Shown in pieces: positions 1 through 10,832 of a DNA stretch of 64,000 nucleotides; positions within the stretch are counted from its first letter, which is position 1; every line of letters begins with the position of its first letter. The notes under the pieces are model-generated. The model was not told the origin of the DNA, made no database searches, and was given only the letters and a program-made list of their open reading frames with translations. This stretch comes from Microbulbifer bruguierae. GTDB lineage: Bacteria > Pseudomonadota > Gammaproteobacteria > Pseudomonadales > Cellvibrionaceae. The position numbers and the translations under genes were made by a program. The stretch spans positions 434,001-498,000 of the forward strand of contig NZ_CP118605.1 of assembly GCF_029869925.1 (NCBI RefSeq), given 5' to 3'.

Positions 1-303
1 GGTGGTATTGGTATCGCCCCCGGTGCCAACCTGTCTGACGAGGTTGCACTGTTCGAAGCGACCCACGGTACTGCGCCGAAGTATGCTGGCCAGGACAAGG
101 TGAATCCGGGTTCCCTGATCCTGTCCGCTGAAATGATGCTGCGTCACCTGGGCTGGAACGAAGCTGCAGAGCTGGTTGTTAAAGGTATGGAAGGTGCTAT
201 CGAAGCCAAAACCGTAACTTACGACTTTGAGCGTCTGATGGAAGGTGCAGAGCTGAAGTCCTGCTCCGAGTTCGGTGAAGAAGTTATCAAGCACATGGCT
301 TGA
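1..303 (+). CDS. icd: Isocitrate dehydrogenase, NADP-dependent (3' end only)
   Basis: The reading frame is open from base 1 and encodes the last 100 residues, so the gene is cut by the window edge. Visible segments include [27 protein letters not shown] and [18 protein letters not shown], which are characteristic of the C-terminal half of the bacterial homodimeric NADP-dependent enzyme. It oxidatively decarboxylates isocitrate to 2-oxoglutarate in the cytoplasmic TCA cycle. A strong terminator follows directly. The neighbours cspD, clpS and clpA match the order seen in many gammaproteobacteria, which supports the assignment. Confidence 0.95.
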   Translation, partial: GGIGIAPGANLSDEVALFEATHGTAPKYAGQDKVNPGSLILSAEMMLRHLGWNEAAELVVKGMEGAIEAKTVTYDFERLMEGAELKSCSEFGEEVIKHMA

Positions 304-318
304 TTCTTCTGAGTCAAT

Positions 319-356
319 AAAAAGCCCCGCATCGAAAGATGCGGGGCTTTTTTGTG
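319..356 (+). terminator. Rho-independent terminator of icd
   Basis: A perfect 13-bp stem (AAAGCCCCGCATC / GATGCGGGGCTTT, 321-350) with a GAAA tetraloop is followed by a T-run. It begins about 17 bases after the icd stop codon. Confidence 0.93.
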
Positions 357-549
357 TCTGGAATAAATCTCGGTTACGCATTGTCCGGATACGCTCTGGC
401 GCATCCGCGAATCTACTGAATTGTGGGTCAAATCATGGAGTTGAGGTGCGCAGTTACCTGGCACCATGGTTCCAGTTTTGGCCTGAGACATTTACAGGGC
501 CCTGGGTTCAGGGCGCACACTGTATCGAAGGCTTTGGTGCTGGCTAGAT
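357..549. other. Intergenic spacer icd-cspD, no gene seen
   Basis: This is the convergent spacer between the icd terminator and the cspD stop codon. The short open frames here have no recognisable content or ribosome-binding site. I see no RNA gene. Confidence 0.5.
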
Positions 550-834
550 TCAGTCCAGCGCTTCTTCGGTCTCTTTTTCTCGCACCGCCGTGTGTTGGGC
601 TGGCGCGGGTGCCGCAGGTTTGCGGGTGGCGTCGGCGATGCTGATGTTGGCTGCGTGGTAGCCTTTGTCGCCCTGGATGATATCGAAATTGACTTGCTGC
701 CCGGCCTTCAGGGTACGATAACCCTCCATCTGAATTGCCGAGTAGTGCGCGAACAGATCTTCTCCACCTTCATCCGCAAGAATAAATCCATATCCCTTGG
801 CATTATTGAACCACTTTACGGTACCGGTAGGCAT
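550..834 (-). CDS. cspD: Cold-shock domain protein, CspD-like
   Basis: A 94-residue protein with a complete cold-shock OB-fold at residues 1-67. It contains the RNP1-type motif KGYGFI near residue 13 and an RNP2-like motif DLFAHYSAI near residue 26, so it should bind single-stranded DNA or RNA. The C-terminal 27 residues are a low-complexity Ala/Pro-rich tail ending in acidic residues, longer than in CspA-type proteins. In E. coli CspD is made in stationary phase and inhibits replication; transfer of that role here rests on family and on the conserved cspD/clpS/clpA neighbourhood. It is divergent from clpS. Confidence 0.93.
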   Translation of the reverse strand: MPTGTVKWFNNAKGYGFILADEGGEDLFAHYSAIQMEGYRTLKAGQQVNFDIIQGDKGYHAANISIADATRKPAAPAPAQHTAVREKETEEALD

Positions 835-1187
835 GGCGAAATCCCTCTATATTGCCGGGGCGACTGCTGGCCGCCAAACGTTGTATTAATTATTGTTATC
901 GCGCTTCATGCGCTTCATTTTGCGTACGAACTCATTTGTACATCATCGGCTATTGCCTTTAAACCGCATTGGCGCGGTTAATACCTCTTGTAGCCAAGAC
1001 CCCAGCCCTTGTCAAGCAAATCGGCTCCCGCAGCGGACTGTGCCGGCAGCCGTTTAGGGTTACAATGCCAAGTCGAAAAATTTACTGCAGTTTAGGATAC
1101 CTGGTCGAACTCCCTGGGAGGGGAAATCAGCGGCAACAGGTGCGTCAATACTGTGAACCATTTCCTGAATTCTGATTGACTGGCGCT
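835..1187. other. Divergent promoter region cspD/clpS
   Basis: About 350 non-coding bases separate the two divergent starts, so promoters for both should lie here. The stretch near 880-960 is relatively AT-rich, but I cannot assign a confident -35/-10 pair. No RNA gene is recognisable. Confidence 0.5.
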
Positions 1188-1583
1188 ATGGGAAAATCAT
1201 TAATCATTAAACTACACTCGAGTCATGACGAGGGAGAAGATGACTACATTTTCCATGGAGCGGAAGGGGACACGGCGTTGGCAGAAGCCAAGCCGCGCCT
1301 CAAGCGACCACCAATGTATAAGGTGGTCATGCTTAACGACGATTACACACCTATGGAGTTTGTTGTCGAGGCGCTGGAGCTTTTCTTTTACGTGAATCGT
1401 GAGCGTGCCACTCAACTGATGTTGCAGGTACACACTAAGGGAAAAGCGATCTGCGGTGTCTATACTCGAGATATAGCGGAAACAAAGGCCGCGCAGGTAA
1501 ATCAGTTCGCGCGGGACCATGAGCACCCGCTGCTGTGTGAAATCGAAGCTGATGAAGATGACGAAAACGGCGAGGAGGAGTAG
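1188..1583 (+). CDS. clpS: ATP-dependent Clp protease adaptor ClpS
   Basis: ClpS binds N-degron substrates (proteins with N-terminal Leu, Phe, Tyr or Trp) and hands them to ClpAP. The core is clear: [23 protein letters not shown] (substrate pocket and ClpA-docking face), [20 protein letters not shown], and HPLLCEIE near the end. The protein is about 131 residues from ATG 1188, slightly longer than usual because of an acidic N-terminal extension and an acidic tail. A TTG at 1176 is an alternative start in the same frame; neither has a strong ribosome-binding site. It lies just upstream of its partner clpA. Confidence 0.95.
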   Translation: MGKSLIIKLHSSHDEGEDDYIFHGAEGDTALAEAKPRLKRPPMYKVVMLNDDYTPMEFVVEALELFFYVNRERATQLMLQVHTKGKAICGVYTRDIAETKAAQVNQFARDHEHPLLCEIEADEDDENGEEE

Positions 1584-1708
1584 AGGGAAGTTGTCCAGCG
1601 CCTGAATTAAGTCAGGTGCGCCGCAGCCGGTAAACCGGCAAAACCACGAATACCGGGTGTAGACCTGAGTAGCCCGGATGACATTGGCCAGTAAGGTTTG
1701 AGGTTTAG

Positions 1709-3994
1709 ATGCTCAGCAAGGATTTAGAGGTAACGCTTAATCTGGCGTTCAAAGGTGCGCGGGCGAAACGCCACGAGTTCATGACCGTAGAACACCTGCT
1801 GCTGGCACTGCTGGACAATGAATCCGCGGCAGATGTACTACACGCCTGTGGCGCCGATCTGAGTGCGCTGCGCCGTGAGCTGCTTGAGTTTGTGGACTCG
1901 ACGACACCACTGATTCCCGAAAACGACGCCGAGCGCGAAACCCAGCCCACCCTGGGATTTCAGCGTGTTCTGCAGCGCGCCGTTTTTCATGTCCAGTCAT
2001 CCGGCAAGAAAGAAGTCACTGGTGCCAATGTACTGGTGGCTATTTTCTGTGAGCAGGAGAGCCAGGCGGTTTACTACCTGAAGCAGCAAAGCGTGGCCCG
2101 GATAGATGTGGTGAATTACATTACCCACGGCATTTCCCGCGTGAGCTCTGGCGGCAACAACTCGCACAGTGCGCCGGATCCTTCCCCGGAACAGGTGGAC
2201 GAAGATCTTGGCGCCTCTTCTGAGTCCGGTAGCTCTGATCCATTGGAAAGCTATGCCACCAACCTGAATCAGGAGGCCATTCTCGGCCGTATCGATCCGC
2301 TGGTGGGACGGGGACCTGAAGTGGAGCGTGTCACTCAGGTATTGGCTCGCCGTCGCAAAAACAATCCCCTGTTAGTGGGTGAGTCCGGCGTGGGCAAGAC
2401 CGCTATTGCGGAGGGGCTGGCCCGCCGTATCGTCGATGGTGAGGTGCCGGAGCCCTTGCAGGACAGTACTATTTACTCCCTTGACCTCGGTTCTCTGCTT
2501 GCGGGAACCAAATATCGCGGCGACTTTGAGAAACGCTTCAAGGCGCTGCTGGCTGAGCTCAAAAAGCGTGAGCATGCGGTACTGTTTATCGATGAAATTC
2601 ACACCATTATCGGTGCCGGCGCCGCGTCTGGCGGCGTGATGGATGCCTCCAATCTGTTGAAGCCGCTGCTCTCCAGTGGTCAGTTGCGTTGTATTGGATC
2701 TACAACGTTCAATGAATATCGAGGCATTTTTGAAAAAGATCGCGCATTGTCTCGTCGCTTCCAGAAAATCGATGTGCATGAACCCTCTGTTGAGGAAACG
2801 GTGCAGATTCTGCAGGGCCTGAAGTCCTGCTTCGAAGATCATCACAAGGTGCGCTTTACCGACGCAGCCCTCGAGGCCGCTGCGCAGCTTGCCAATCGCC
2901 ATATCACCGAGCGCTTCCTGCCAGACAAGGCGATTGATGTCATCGATGAGGCTGGGGCCTTCCAGTCACTTCTGCCCCTGGAGCAGCGCACTGATACGAT
3001 CACCGTGACGGAAATCGAGAACATCGTGGCCAAGATGGCCCGAATTCCCGCCAAAAGCGTTTCTGCCTCGGACAAAGCGGCCCTGGCCAAGCTTGAGGAC
3101 AACCTGAAAATGGTGGTCTTCGGCCAGGATATGGCCATTGAGGCGCTGAGTACGTCAATCAAACTGGCTCGCGCCGGTCTTGGTGCGGAGGAAAAGCCCA
3201 TTGGATCTTTCCTGTTTGCCGGCCCTACCGGGGTGGGTAAAACCGAGCTCTGCCGCCAGCTCGCCCAAGTGATGGGAATCGAGTTGATCCGGTTCGATAT
3301 GTCGGAATACATGGAGCGCCACACGGTTTCTCGGCTGATCGGCGCTCCCCCCGGATACGTGGGTTTTGACCAGGGAGGCTTGCTCACCGATGCTGTCACT
3401 AAGCATCCGCACAGCGTGGTGCTGCTGGATGAAATAGAGAAGGCGCACCCTGAAGTGTTCAACCTGCTGTTGCAGGTGATGGATCACGGTACGCTGACGG
3501 ACAATAATGGCCGCAAGGCGGATTTCCGCAACGTCATCCTGATCATGACTACCAATGCTGGTGCGGAGTTGATGAGCCGGCGCTCTATCGGCTTCACGAA
3601 TCAGGATCACAGTAGTGACGGAATGGAGCAGATCAAGAAAATGTTCACTCCAGAGTTCCGCAACCGCCTCGACAGTATCATTCAGTTCGGTGCGCTGGAT
3701 TTGAATGTGGTCAAAACCGTGGTGGACAAGTTTGTGGTTGAGCTGCAGGCTCAGCTGGATGAATCCAAGGTCACCCTGGTTGTCGACAATGAAGCCCGGG
3801 AGTGGCTGGCTGTGAATGGGTACGATGAAAAAATGGGCGCCCGCCCAATGGCGCGACTCATTCGCGAGAAATTGCGTAAGCCACTAGCGGAAGCCGTGCT
3901 GTTTGGAGACCTGTCAGAGGATGGCGGCAAAGTGGAGGTTACCGTCGAAAACGATCAGCTCAAGATCACCACGGCGGTTCCCGCCCTGCACTGA
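1709..3994 (+). CDS. clpA: Clp protease ATP-binding subunit ClpA
   Basis: A 761-residue class I Hsp100 unfoldase that feeds substrates to the ClpP peptidase. It has the N-terminal ClpS-binding Clp_N repeats (about residues 1-145), a first AAA+ module with Walker A GESGVGKT (about residue 225) and Walker B VLFIDEIH, and a second AAA+ module with Walker A GPTGVGKT (about residue 504) and Walker [15 protein letters not shown]. The C-terminal D2-small domain ([20 protein letters not shown]) is complete. There is no ClpB-type middle coiled coil, which separates it from ClpB/ClpC. It follows clpS by 125 bases and ends at a strong hairpin terminator. Confidence 0.97.
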   Translation: MLSKDLEVTLNLAFKGARAKRHEFMTVEHLLLALLDNESAADVLHACGADLSALRRELLEFVDSTTPLIPENDAERETQPTLGFQRVLQRAVFHVQSSGKKEVTGANVLVAIFCEQESQAVYYLKQQSVARIDVVNYITHGISRVSSGGNNSHSAPDPSPEQVDEDLGASSESGSSDPLESYATNLNQEAILGRIDPLVGRGPEVERVTQVLARRRKNNPLLVGESGVGKTAIAEGLARRIVDGEVPEPLQDSTIYSLDLGSLLAGTKYRGDFEKRFKALLAELKKREHAVLFIDEIHTIIGAGAASGGVMDASNLLKPLLSSGQLRCIGSTTFNEYRGIFEKDRALSRRFQKIDVHEPSVEETVQILQGLKSCFEDHHKVRFTDAALEAAAQLANRHITERFLPDKAIDVIDEAGAFQSLLPLEQRTDTITVTEIENIVAKMARIPAKSVSASDKAALAKLEDNLKMVVFGQDMAIEALSTSIKLARAGLGAEEKPIGSFLFAGPTGVGKTELCRQLAQVMGIELIRFDMSEYMERHTVSRLIGAPPGYVGFDQGGLLTDAVTKHPHSVVLLDEIEKAHPEVFNLLLQVMDHGTLTDNNGRKADFRNVILIMTTNAGAELMSRRSIGFTNQDHSSDGMEQIKKMFTPEFRNRLDSIIQFGALDLNVVKTVVDKFVVELQAQLDESKVTLVVDNEAREWLAVNGYDEKMGARPMARLIREKLRKPLAEAVLFGDLSEDGGKVEVTVENDQLKITTAVPALH

Positions 3995-4025
3995 GATCGC
4001 TGGAGTATGTGCGACAGCAAAAACG

Positions 4026-4055
4026 AAAAAAGCCACCCGCGAGGTGGCTTTTTTG
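4026..4055 (+). terminator. Terminator after clpA, possibly bidirectional with infA
   Basis: The stem AGCCACC / GGTGGCT has a 5-nt loop and is flanked by an A-run on the left and a T-run on the right. It can therefore act for clpA (plus) and for convergent infA (minus). Confidence 0.9.
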
Positions 4056-4088
4056 CGTCCGCCCAAAGAGGCCGGATTCTGTGCGTGA

Positions 4089-4307
4089 TTAGCGTGCGCG
4101 ATAGGTAATGCGACCCTTGCTCAGATCGTAAGGAGTGAGCTCCACTTTTACCTTGTCACCGGTCAGGATACGAATGTAGTTTTTGCGCATTTTGCCGGAG
4201 ATGTGTGCGATTACCACATGTCCATTTTCCAGTTTTACGCGGAATGTGGTGTTTGGCAGGGTATCAATGACCTCGCCTTCCATTTCAATGTAATCGTCTT
4301 TTGCCAT
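4089..4307 (-). CDS. infA: Translation initiation factor IF-1
   Basis: A 72-residue protein, the exact family length. It starts [20 protein letters not shown] and contains the S1-type OB-fold signature [27 protein letters not shown] and [23 protein letters not shown]-1 binds the A site of the 30S subunit during initiation. It lies between clpA and ate, as in related gammaproteobacteria. No tRNA gene follows it, unlike the arrangement in some relatives. Confidence 0.98.
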   Translation of the reverse strand: MAKDDYIEMEGEVIDTLPNTTFRVKLENGHVVIAHISGKMRKNYIRILTGDKVKVELTPYDLSKGRITYRAR

Positions 4308-4515
4308 GCGGCATTAACCTTTGAATGTATTGTACTAGCTCTTCCGCCCGGTAAGTGTGGCCAAACAACTGGCCCGGCGGTACGACGGGCGTGCATTTTG
4401 CACGAAAAGTGATGTGAGGCCAAGTAAAACCACGGTACTCGGTGATTTGTCCGAGTGGAGGCAGCCCAATCAATATTTAAATCTGTGACTGATTGTTCGT
4501 GGCTCAGGAGGAAGT

Positions 4516-5235
4516 TTAGTCAGGCTTGAGGGTCCAACGGTTATCTTTTAGCAGTTCCAGTGGTTGAAACTGATTTTTGTAAGTCATTTTGTGGCAGTTG
4601 GCGATCCAGTAACCAAGGTAAAGGCTGGGCAGCCCGAGTCGCCGGGCCCACTCAATTTGATAGAGAATGGCGTAGCTACCCAGGCTCCGCTTCACTTCGT
4701 CGGGATCAAAATAGGTATAGACTGCGGAGACACCGGCGCTCAATACATCGGTAACGGCCGTGGCTACAAGGCGGTTCCGGGCACGAAATTCGAGGTAGCG
4801 AGTACTGCCCCAGGCATTATTGAGAAAGCTGCGAAATTGCTCGCGAGTTGGGGGATACATTTCACCGTCACTATGGCGGTTTTCTATGTAGCGCGCATAA
4901 AGTGCGTATTGTTCATCGGTATCAATGTCGCGGCGATGGAAGACATCCAGATCCCGATTCCGGCGCCAGCAACGCCGCTGGCTGCGGTTCGGAACAAATA
5001 GCTCTACAGGTACTCGGGCGGGAATGCAGGCCTGACAGGCGGTGCATTGGGGGCGGTACAGGTAGTTACCGCTGCGCCGAAAGCCCAGTTCAGACAGGCG
5101 GCTATACAGACGCTGATCAATCGGTATCTGAGGGTCAACAAACACCGTGGTGGCTTCCTGATCTTCCAGATAGCCACAGGGGTGGGGGAGGGTGGCAAGC
5201 AAGCGCACGGAGTCGAGTTGGGAGTATTTGCTCAT
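4516..5235 (-). CDS. bpt: Aspartate/glutamate leucyltransferase (arginyltransferase family, Bpt)
   Basis: This enzyme transfers Leu from Leu-tRNA to N-terminal Asp or Glu (sometimes Arg), making a primary N-degron for ClpS-ClpAP. Motifs include HPCGYLEDQEATTVFVDPQ near the N terminus, the Cys-rich CTACQACIPARVPV, the GNAT-like core YARYIENRHSDGEMYPPT, and YLGYWIANCHKMTYKNQFQPLELL near the C terminus. I chose ATG 5235 (239 residues, MSKYSQLDS); an upstream in-frame extension to 5340 is not like the family. Bacterial sequences of this kind are usually Bpt rather than arginyl-specific, though this cannot be proved from sequence. Confidence 0.93.
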   Translation of the reverse strand: MSKYSQLDSVRLLATLPHPCGYLEDQEATTVFVDPQIPIDQRLYSRLSELGFRRSGNYLYRPQCTACQACIPARVPVELFVPNRSQRRCWRRNRDLDVFHRRDIDTDEQYALYARYIENRHSDGEMYPPTREQFRSFLNNAWGSTRYLEFRARNRLVATAVTDVLSAGVSAVYTYFDPDEVKRSLGSYAILYQIEWARRLGLPSLYLGYWIANCHKMTYKNQFQPLELLKDNRWTLKPD

Positions 5236-5409
5236 GACAGGCAGCCCATGCGGGACGCTTCGGCACATATCACTTTTTTCACTGTCGGCAACACTCCTTT
5301 CACGCGCAGACCTATGGGGGTAGCCGGAGCCGGTTCTCACAAGCCTGTCAGACCAGAGGGTAATTTGGGGTCAGAAAAAATACAAACCCGTTTTCTGGGT
5401 TTGTAAGCC

Positions 5410-6144
5410 TCAGGTTGTATCGAACAGGGCCGGAGCAGGTGCTGGAGGCCATGGAGATGGGAACGACGGTCTGCGTACTTCTGATACCAGCAGTGTTTCA
5501 AATATAGCCCGGGAGACCTCAACGGCGCCCAGGCTGGACAGGTGTGGATTGCATACCTGGCAATCAATCAGTTCGCACCCCCATTCTCGCAGTTGGCTTG
5601 CCAGAAATGCGAACGCAACTTTCGAGGCATCTGTGGCGCGGTGGAACATGGATTCGCCAAAAAAAACTCGACCAATGGCGAGTCCATACAGCCCGCCAAC
5701 CAGCTGACCGTTCAACCAGGTTTCCACGGAGTGGGCATGTCCCTGCCGGTGCATTTCAATGTAGGCCTGGCGCATATCATGAGTAATCCAGGTGCCTGAT
5801 TCGGAGGCTCTGGGGCCGGCGCAGCCATCCAGGACGTCGGCGAAAGCCTGGTCAAAAGTTACCTGAAAGCGCTTCTGGCGAATCACTTTGCGCAGGCTAC
5901 GGCTAAAGCGCAGGTTTTGGGGGCGAACGATGCAGCGGGGCGACGGGGTCCACCAGAGTATCGGTTGGTCGTCGGAAAACCACGGGAATATCCCTTTGCT
6001 GTAGGCCGCAAGAAGCCACTCGGGGCTGAGTTCACCGCCTACAGCCAGCAAGCCATTAGGGTCCTTCAGGGCTTTGCCGGTATCGGGAAAATTGACCGCG
6101 TCGGGGTCCAGCAGGGTCAGTATTTCGTCTGCGTTATCGGTCAC
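5410..6144 (-). CDS. aat: Leucyl/phenylalanyl-tRNA-protein transferase
   Basis: Aat adds Leu or Phe to N-terminal Lys or Arg, the other branch that makes ClpS degrons. Family motifs are visible: FPDTGKALKDPNGLLAVGGELSPEWLLAAYSKGIFPWFSDDQPILWWTPSPRCI near the N terminus, and HSVETWLNGQLVGGLYGLAIGRVFFGESMFHRATDASKVA in the catalytic half. I prefer GTG 6144 (244 residues) because AGGA lies about 10 bases upstream; a TTG at 6165 is an alternative. It is co-directional with ate and infA. Confidence 0.95.
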   Translation of the reverse strand: MTDNADEILTLLDPDAVNFPDTGKALKDPNGLLAVGGELSPEWLLAAYSKGIFPWFSDDQPILWWTPSPRCIVRPQNLRFSRSLRKVIRQKRFQVTFDQAFADVLDGCAGPRASESGTWITHDMRQAYIEMHRQGHAHSVETWLNGQLVGGLYGLAIGRVFFGESMFHRATDASKVAFAFLASQLREWGCELIDCQVCNPHLSSLGAVEVSRAIFETLLVSEVRRPSFPSPWPPAPAPALFDTT

Positions 6145-6205
6145 AGGCTCTGTGCTTCCTGGCAATTGCCATTATTGGGGTTAGGAGAGAGGGTACTCCA
6201 AACAG

Positions 6206-6233
6206 AAAAAGGCGACTAAAAAGTCGCCTTTTT
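6206..6233 (-). terminator. Terminator downstream of trxB
   Basis: The perfect stem AAAAAGGCGACT / AGTCGCCTTTTT with an AAAA loop lies 25 bases after the trxB stop. It separates trxB from aat; the symmetrical A/T runs could allow either direction. Confidence 0.9.
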
Positions 6234-6257
6234 GAGTTTACCGGAAAGTGGCCGGTG

Positions 6258-7763
<1,506 letters not shown>

Positions 7764-10088
7764 GTGAAGGCTGAAAGTGATACTGAGACTGGGGCAGGCA
7801 TTCCCGATTCTCTGGTTGCCCGCATTGTGCGTGAAGGTGCCTTGATCACCCTGCTGGCGGGTGCGCTGCTGGTGGGGATAAGCCTTTTGAGCTATAGCCC
7901 GCGGGATCCGGGCTGGTCCCACACCGGCAGTGGCAGTGGCATAGAAAATGCCATCGGACCCACCGGTGCCTGGCTGGCCGATGTCAGTCTTTCACTCCTC
8001 GGATGGATGGCTTACCTGTTTCCAATTTTGATCGGCTGGCGGGCCTTCCGCATTCTGCGTGATAAGAACGCGCGCTTCCACGGTCCCCTTTTTGCGCTGC
8101 GTGTTGGCGGTCTGATTGCGCTGCTGATAGCCGGCGCCGCGCTTGCCACCCTGTGTTTCAGCCAGGCGGAACAACCGCTGCCATTTTCCAATGGCGGTAT
8201 CTTGGGCGCTGCAATTTCCCATTTTATGGAAACCGGCCTCGGCTATGTCGGGGCCACCATCCTTTTACTGGCCATGTTTGCTATCGGGGTTACAGTATTT
8301 ACCGGTATGTCGTGGCTGAAGTTGTTCGAAGATATTGGCCGCAGTGTGCTGTTTGTCCTTGGTTGGATAGGCAGACGTATGGCGCGTTCGCGCAAGAACC
8401 GCGAAGAGCAGCGAGTTGCGCGTGAGGCGGTAGTGGTACGCAAGGCGGCTATTGAAGAGGAAAAACAGCGTACGGCGAAACGTCAGCCCCCGCAGATTGC
8501 TGCAGTGGCGCCGCCGCCCAAGCAGAGCCCGAGAGCGGTAAAGGAGAAACAGGGTGAGCTTTTCAACGGACCGGTGACAGGCACCTTGCCGCCGTTGTCG
8601 TTACTCGACGCCGCGGACGCCAACAAGAAGGCGGGCTTTTCACGCGAAGCACTGGAGGCGCTGTCGCGCCTTCTGGAGCTCAAACTGAAGGATTTTGGGG
8701 TGGTCGCCGAGGTGGTCTCGGTGCTTCCCGGGCCGGTGGTGACACGGTTTGAGATTCAGCCCGCACCCGGGGTCAAGGTCAGCCGTATCACTAACCTGGC
8801 TAAGGACCTCGCGCGATCGCTGGCGGTGATCAGTGTGCGGGTGGTCGAGGTTATTCCCGGTAAATCTGTGGTGGGAATCGAGATACCGAACGAAAATCGC
8901 CAGATGGTGCGTCTGTCCGAGGTGCTGAGTGCGGAAGTCTACGACAAGGCCAGTTCTGCGTTGACCCTGGCACTCGGACATGACATTGCCGGTCAACCGG
9001 TGGTGGCAGATCTGGCGAAGATGCCGCACCTGCTGGTGGCGGGCACCACAGGTTCCGGTAAGTCTGTGGGCATCAACGTGATGCTGCTCAGCCTTTTGTA
9101 CAAATCCACCCCGGACGAGGTGCGTCTTATTCTGGTGGACCCGAAGATGCTTGAGCTGTCGGTGTACGAGGGCATTCCGCACCTCCTGACGCCGGTCATT
9201 ACCGATATGAACGACGCCGCGAACGGTCTGCGCTGGTGTGTGGGGGAGATGGAGCGGCGCTATAAGTTGATGGCAGCCATGGGTGTGCGCAACCTGGCAG
9301 GCTTCAACCGCAAGGTTAAAGAGGCCAATGCTGCGGGAGAGCCGCTTACGGATCCCATCTGGCAGCCTGACCCCATGTCCAGCGTCCCAGAAGCCGAACA
9401 GACTGCTCCTCACTTGAAGCCGCTACCAGCAATTGTCGTTGTGATCGACGAATTTGCCGACATGATGATGATCGTTGGCAAAAAAGTAGAGCAGCTGATC
9501 GCGCGGATCGCACAGAAGGCGCGGGCGGCGGGCATTCATCTTTTGCTGGCCACCCAGCGCCCGTCTGTGGATGTAATTACCGGCCTGATCAAGGCCAACG
9601 TGCCAACCCGTATGGCGTTTCAAGTTTCCTCGAAAGTGGATTCCCGCACCATTTTGGATCAGGGGGGTGCGGAGCAGCTCTTGGGCCACGGCGATATGCT
9701 ATATCTTCCGCCGGGTACAGCAGTGCCCATAAGGGTGCATGGGGCCTTTGTCGATGACCATGAAGTGCACCAGGTTGTGGCAGATTGGTGTCGTCGCGGT
9801 GAACCCGACTTTATCGATGGCATTGTGGACGATTCGAACAACAGCATCCCGGTGCCGGGTATGGCCACTGAAGGTGGTGAAGATGACCCGGAAGCCGATG
9901 CACTTTACGACGAAGCGGTGGCATTTGTCGCCAAGTCCAGAAAGGCGTCGATTTCCTCGGTACAGCGGCAGTTGCGCATCGGCTACAATCGCGCCGCGCG
10001 GATGATCGAGGCCATGGAGGCTGCAGGGGTGGTCTCCCCGCAGCAGCCCAACGGCAACCGTGAGGTACTGGTGCCGCCACCCGCCTGA
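7764..10088 (+). CDS. ftsK: DNA translocase FtsK
   Basis: A 774-residue septal DNA pump that drives chromosome dimer resolution at dif and couples division to segregation. The N-terminal 4-TM anchor spans about residues 22-190, followed by a short Arg/Lys/Gln-rich linker. The RecA-like motor has Walker A GTTGSGKS (about residues 427-434) and Walker [15 protein letters not shown]. The C-terminal gamma winged helix ([22 protein letters not shown]) reads KOPS. The start is GTG, with GAGGTAA about 6 bases upstream. The linker is much shorter than in E. coli FtsK, as in many relatives. Confidence 0.96.
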   Translation: MKAESDTETGAGIPDSLVARIVREGALITLLAGALLVGISLLSYSPRDPGWSHTGSGSGIENAIGPTGAWLADVSLSLLGWMAYLFPILIGWRAFRILRDKNARFHGPLFALRVGGLIALLIAGAALATLCFSQAEQPLPFSNGGILGAAISHFMETGLGYVGATILLLAMFAIGVTVFTGMSWLKLFEDIGRSVLFVLGWIGRRMARSRKNREEQRVAREAVVVRKAAIEEEKQRTAKRQPPQIAAVAPPPKQSPRAVKEKQGELFNGPVTGTLPPLSLLDAADANKKAGFSREALEALSRLLELKLKDFGVVAEVVSVLPGPVVTRFEIQPAPGVKVSRITNLAKDLARSLAVISVRVVEVIPGKSVVGIEIPNENRQMVRLSEVLSAEVYDKASSALTLALGHDIAGQPVVADLAKMPHLLVAGTTGSGKSVGINVMLLSLLYKSTPDEVRLILVDPKMLELSVYEGIPHLLTPVITDMNDAANGLRWCVGEMERRYKLMAAMGVRNLAGFNRKVKEANAAGEPLTDPIWQPDPMSSVPEAEQTAPHLKPLPAIVVVIDEFADMMMIVGKKVEQLIARIAQKARAAGIHLLLATQRPSVDVITGLIKANVPTRMAFQVSSKVDSRTILDQGGAEQLLGHGDMLYLPPGTAVPIRVHGAFVDDHEVHQVVADWCRRGEPDFIDGIVDDSNNSIPVPGMATEGGEDDPEADALYDEAVAFVAKSRKASISSVQRQLRIGYNRAARMIEAMEAAGVVSPQQPNGNREVLVPPPA

Positions 10089-10214
10089 ACCAGCGGGCCA
10101 TCACATCCCAAAATAGCAAGGGTCGCAAACTTTGGAGCCCGGTTCAGGCCGGGTTCACTTGCCGCCGACTAGGCTTTTAAGGAAATCCCCGCAACAGCAA
10201 AGTGGAAGGCATTT

Positions 10215-10832
10215 ATGATACGTACACTGAGCATTTTTCTGGCCGCACTGGGTTTTGGTCTTGGGGCTACAGGCGCACAAGCCGATGCCAGCGAAGAATT
10301 GAGCCGGCTGCTCCAGCCCCTGGGTTCGATCTCGGGCAATTTCCGTCAGGTTCTCAAAGATCAGAAGGGCAAAACTCTGCAGAAGAGTAGCGGTAACTTT
10401 TCCGTCCAGCGCCCCGGCAAACTTCGCTGGCAGACCGGAGAGCCGTTTCCCCAGCTGCTGGTAACCGACAACAAGCAGCTATGGCTGTACGATCCGGACC
10501 TAGAACAGGTCACCGTCCGCCCGGTAGACAATCGCATGAAGGAGACACCCGCTTTACTGCTGGGAGGCAAGGTGGAAGATATTCGCAGCTCCTTCAGTGT
10601 GGAGAACAAGAAGGGGGCTTACTACCTGACCCCCAAGCGCGCTTCCGCACCTTTCAAGTCGATGGTGATCCGCTTCAATAGCCAGGGACTTCCCTCCGCA
10701 ATGACTGTAAGGGATGGCATGGGGCAAACCACGGACATTCAGTTTGATGGCCTGCAGGCCAATCCCCGGCTGTCGTCATCCATATTCAATTTCAAACCAC
10801 CGAAAGGTACTGACATCATCCGCGATGAATGA
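10215..10832 (+). CDS. lolA: Outer-membrane lipoprotein carrier LolA
   Basis: A 205-residue periplasmic chaperone that takes lipoproteins from LolCDE to LolB. It has a signal peptide (MIRTLSIFLAALGFGLGA) with likely cleavage after GAQA near residue 23. The mature part shows the family pattern: ISGNFRQVLKDQKGKTLQKSSGNFSVQRPGKLRW and QLWLYDPDLEQVTVRP. GGAAGG precedes the ATG. The stop overlaps the rarA start by 8 bases, and the ftsK-lolA-rarA-crcB-serS order is conserved in gammaproteobacteria. Confidence 0.96.
   Translation: MIRTLSIFLAALGFGLGATGAQADASEELSRLLQPLGSISGNFRQVLKDQKGKTLQKSSGNFSVQRPGKLRWQTGEPFPQLLVTDNKQLWLYDPDLEQVTVRPVDNRMKETPALLLGGKVEDIRSSFSVENKKGAYYLTPKRASAPFKSMVIRFNSQGLPSAMTVRDGMGQTTDIQFDGLQANPRLSSSIFNFKPPKGTDIIRDE

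Noticed and set aside
4445..4500. tRNA-Ser-like start (TCCGAGTGG) in the infA-ate spacer
   Set aside because: Only the D-arm resembles a tRNA; no anticodon stem, T-arm or acceptor stem can be formed.
10139..10154. Inverted repeat CCCGG/CCGGG after ftsK as terminator
   Set aside because: The stem is only 5 bp and no T-run follows; read-through into lolA is plausible.
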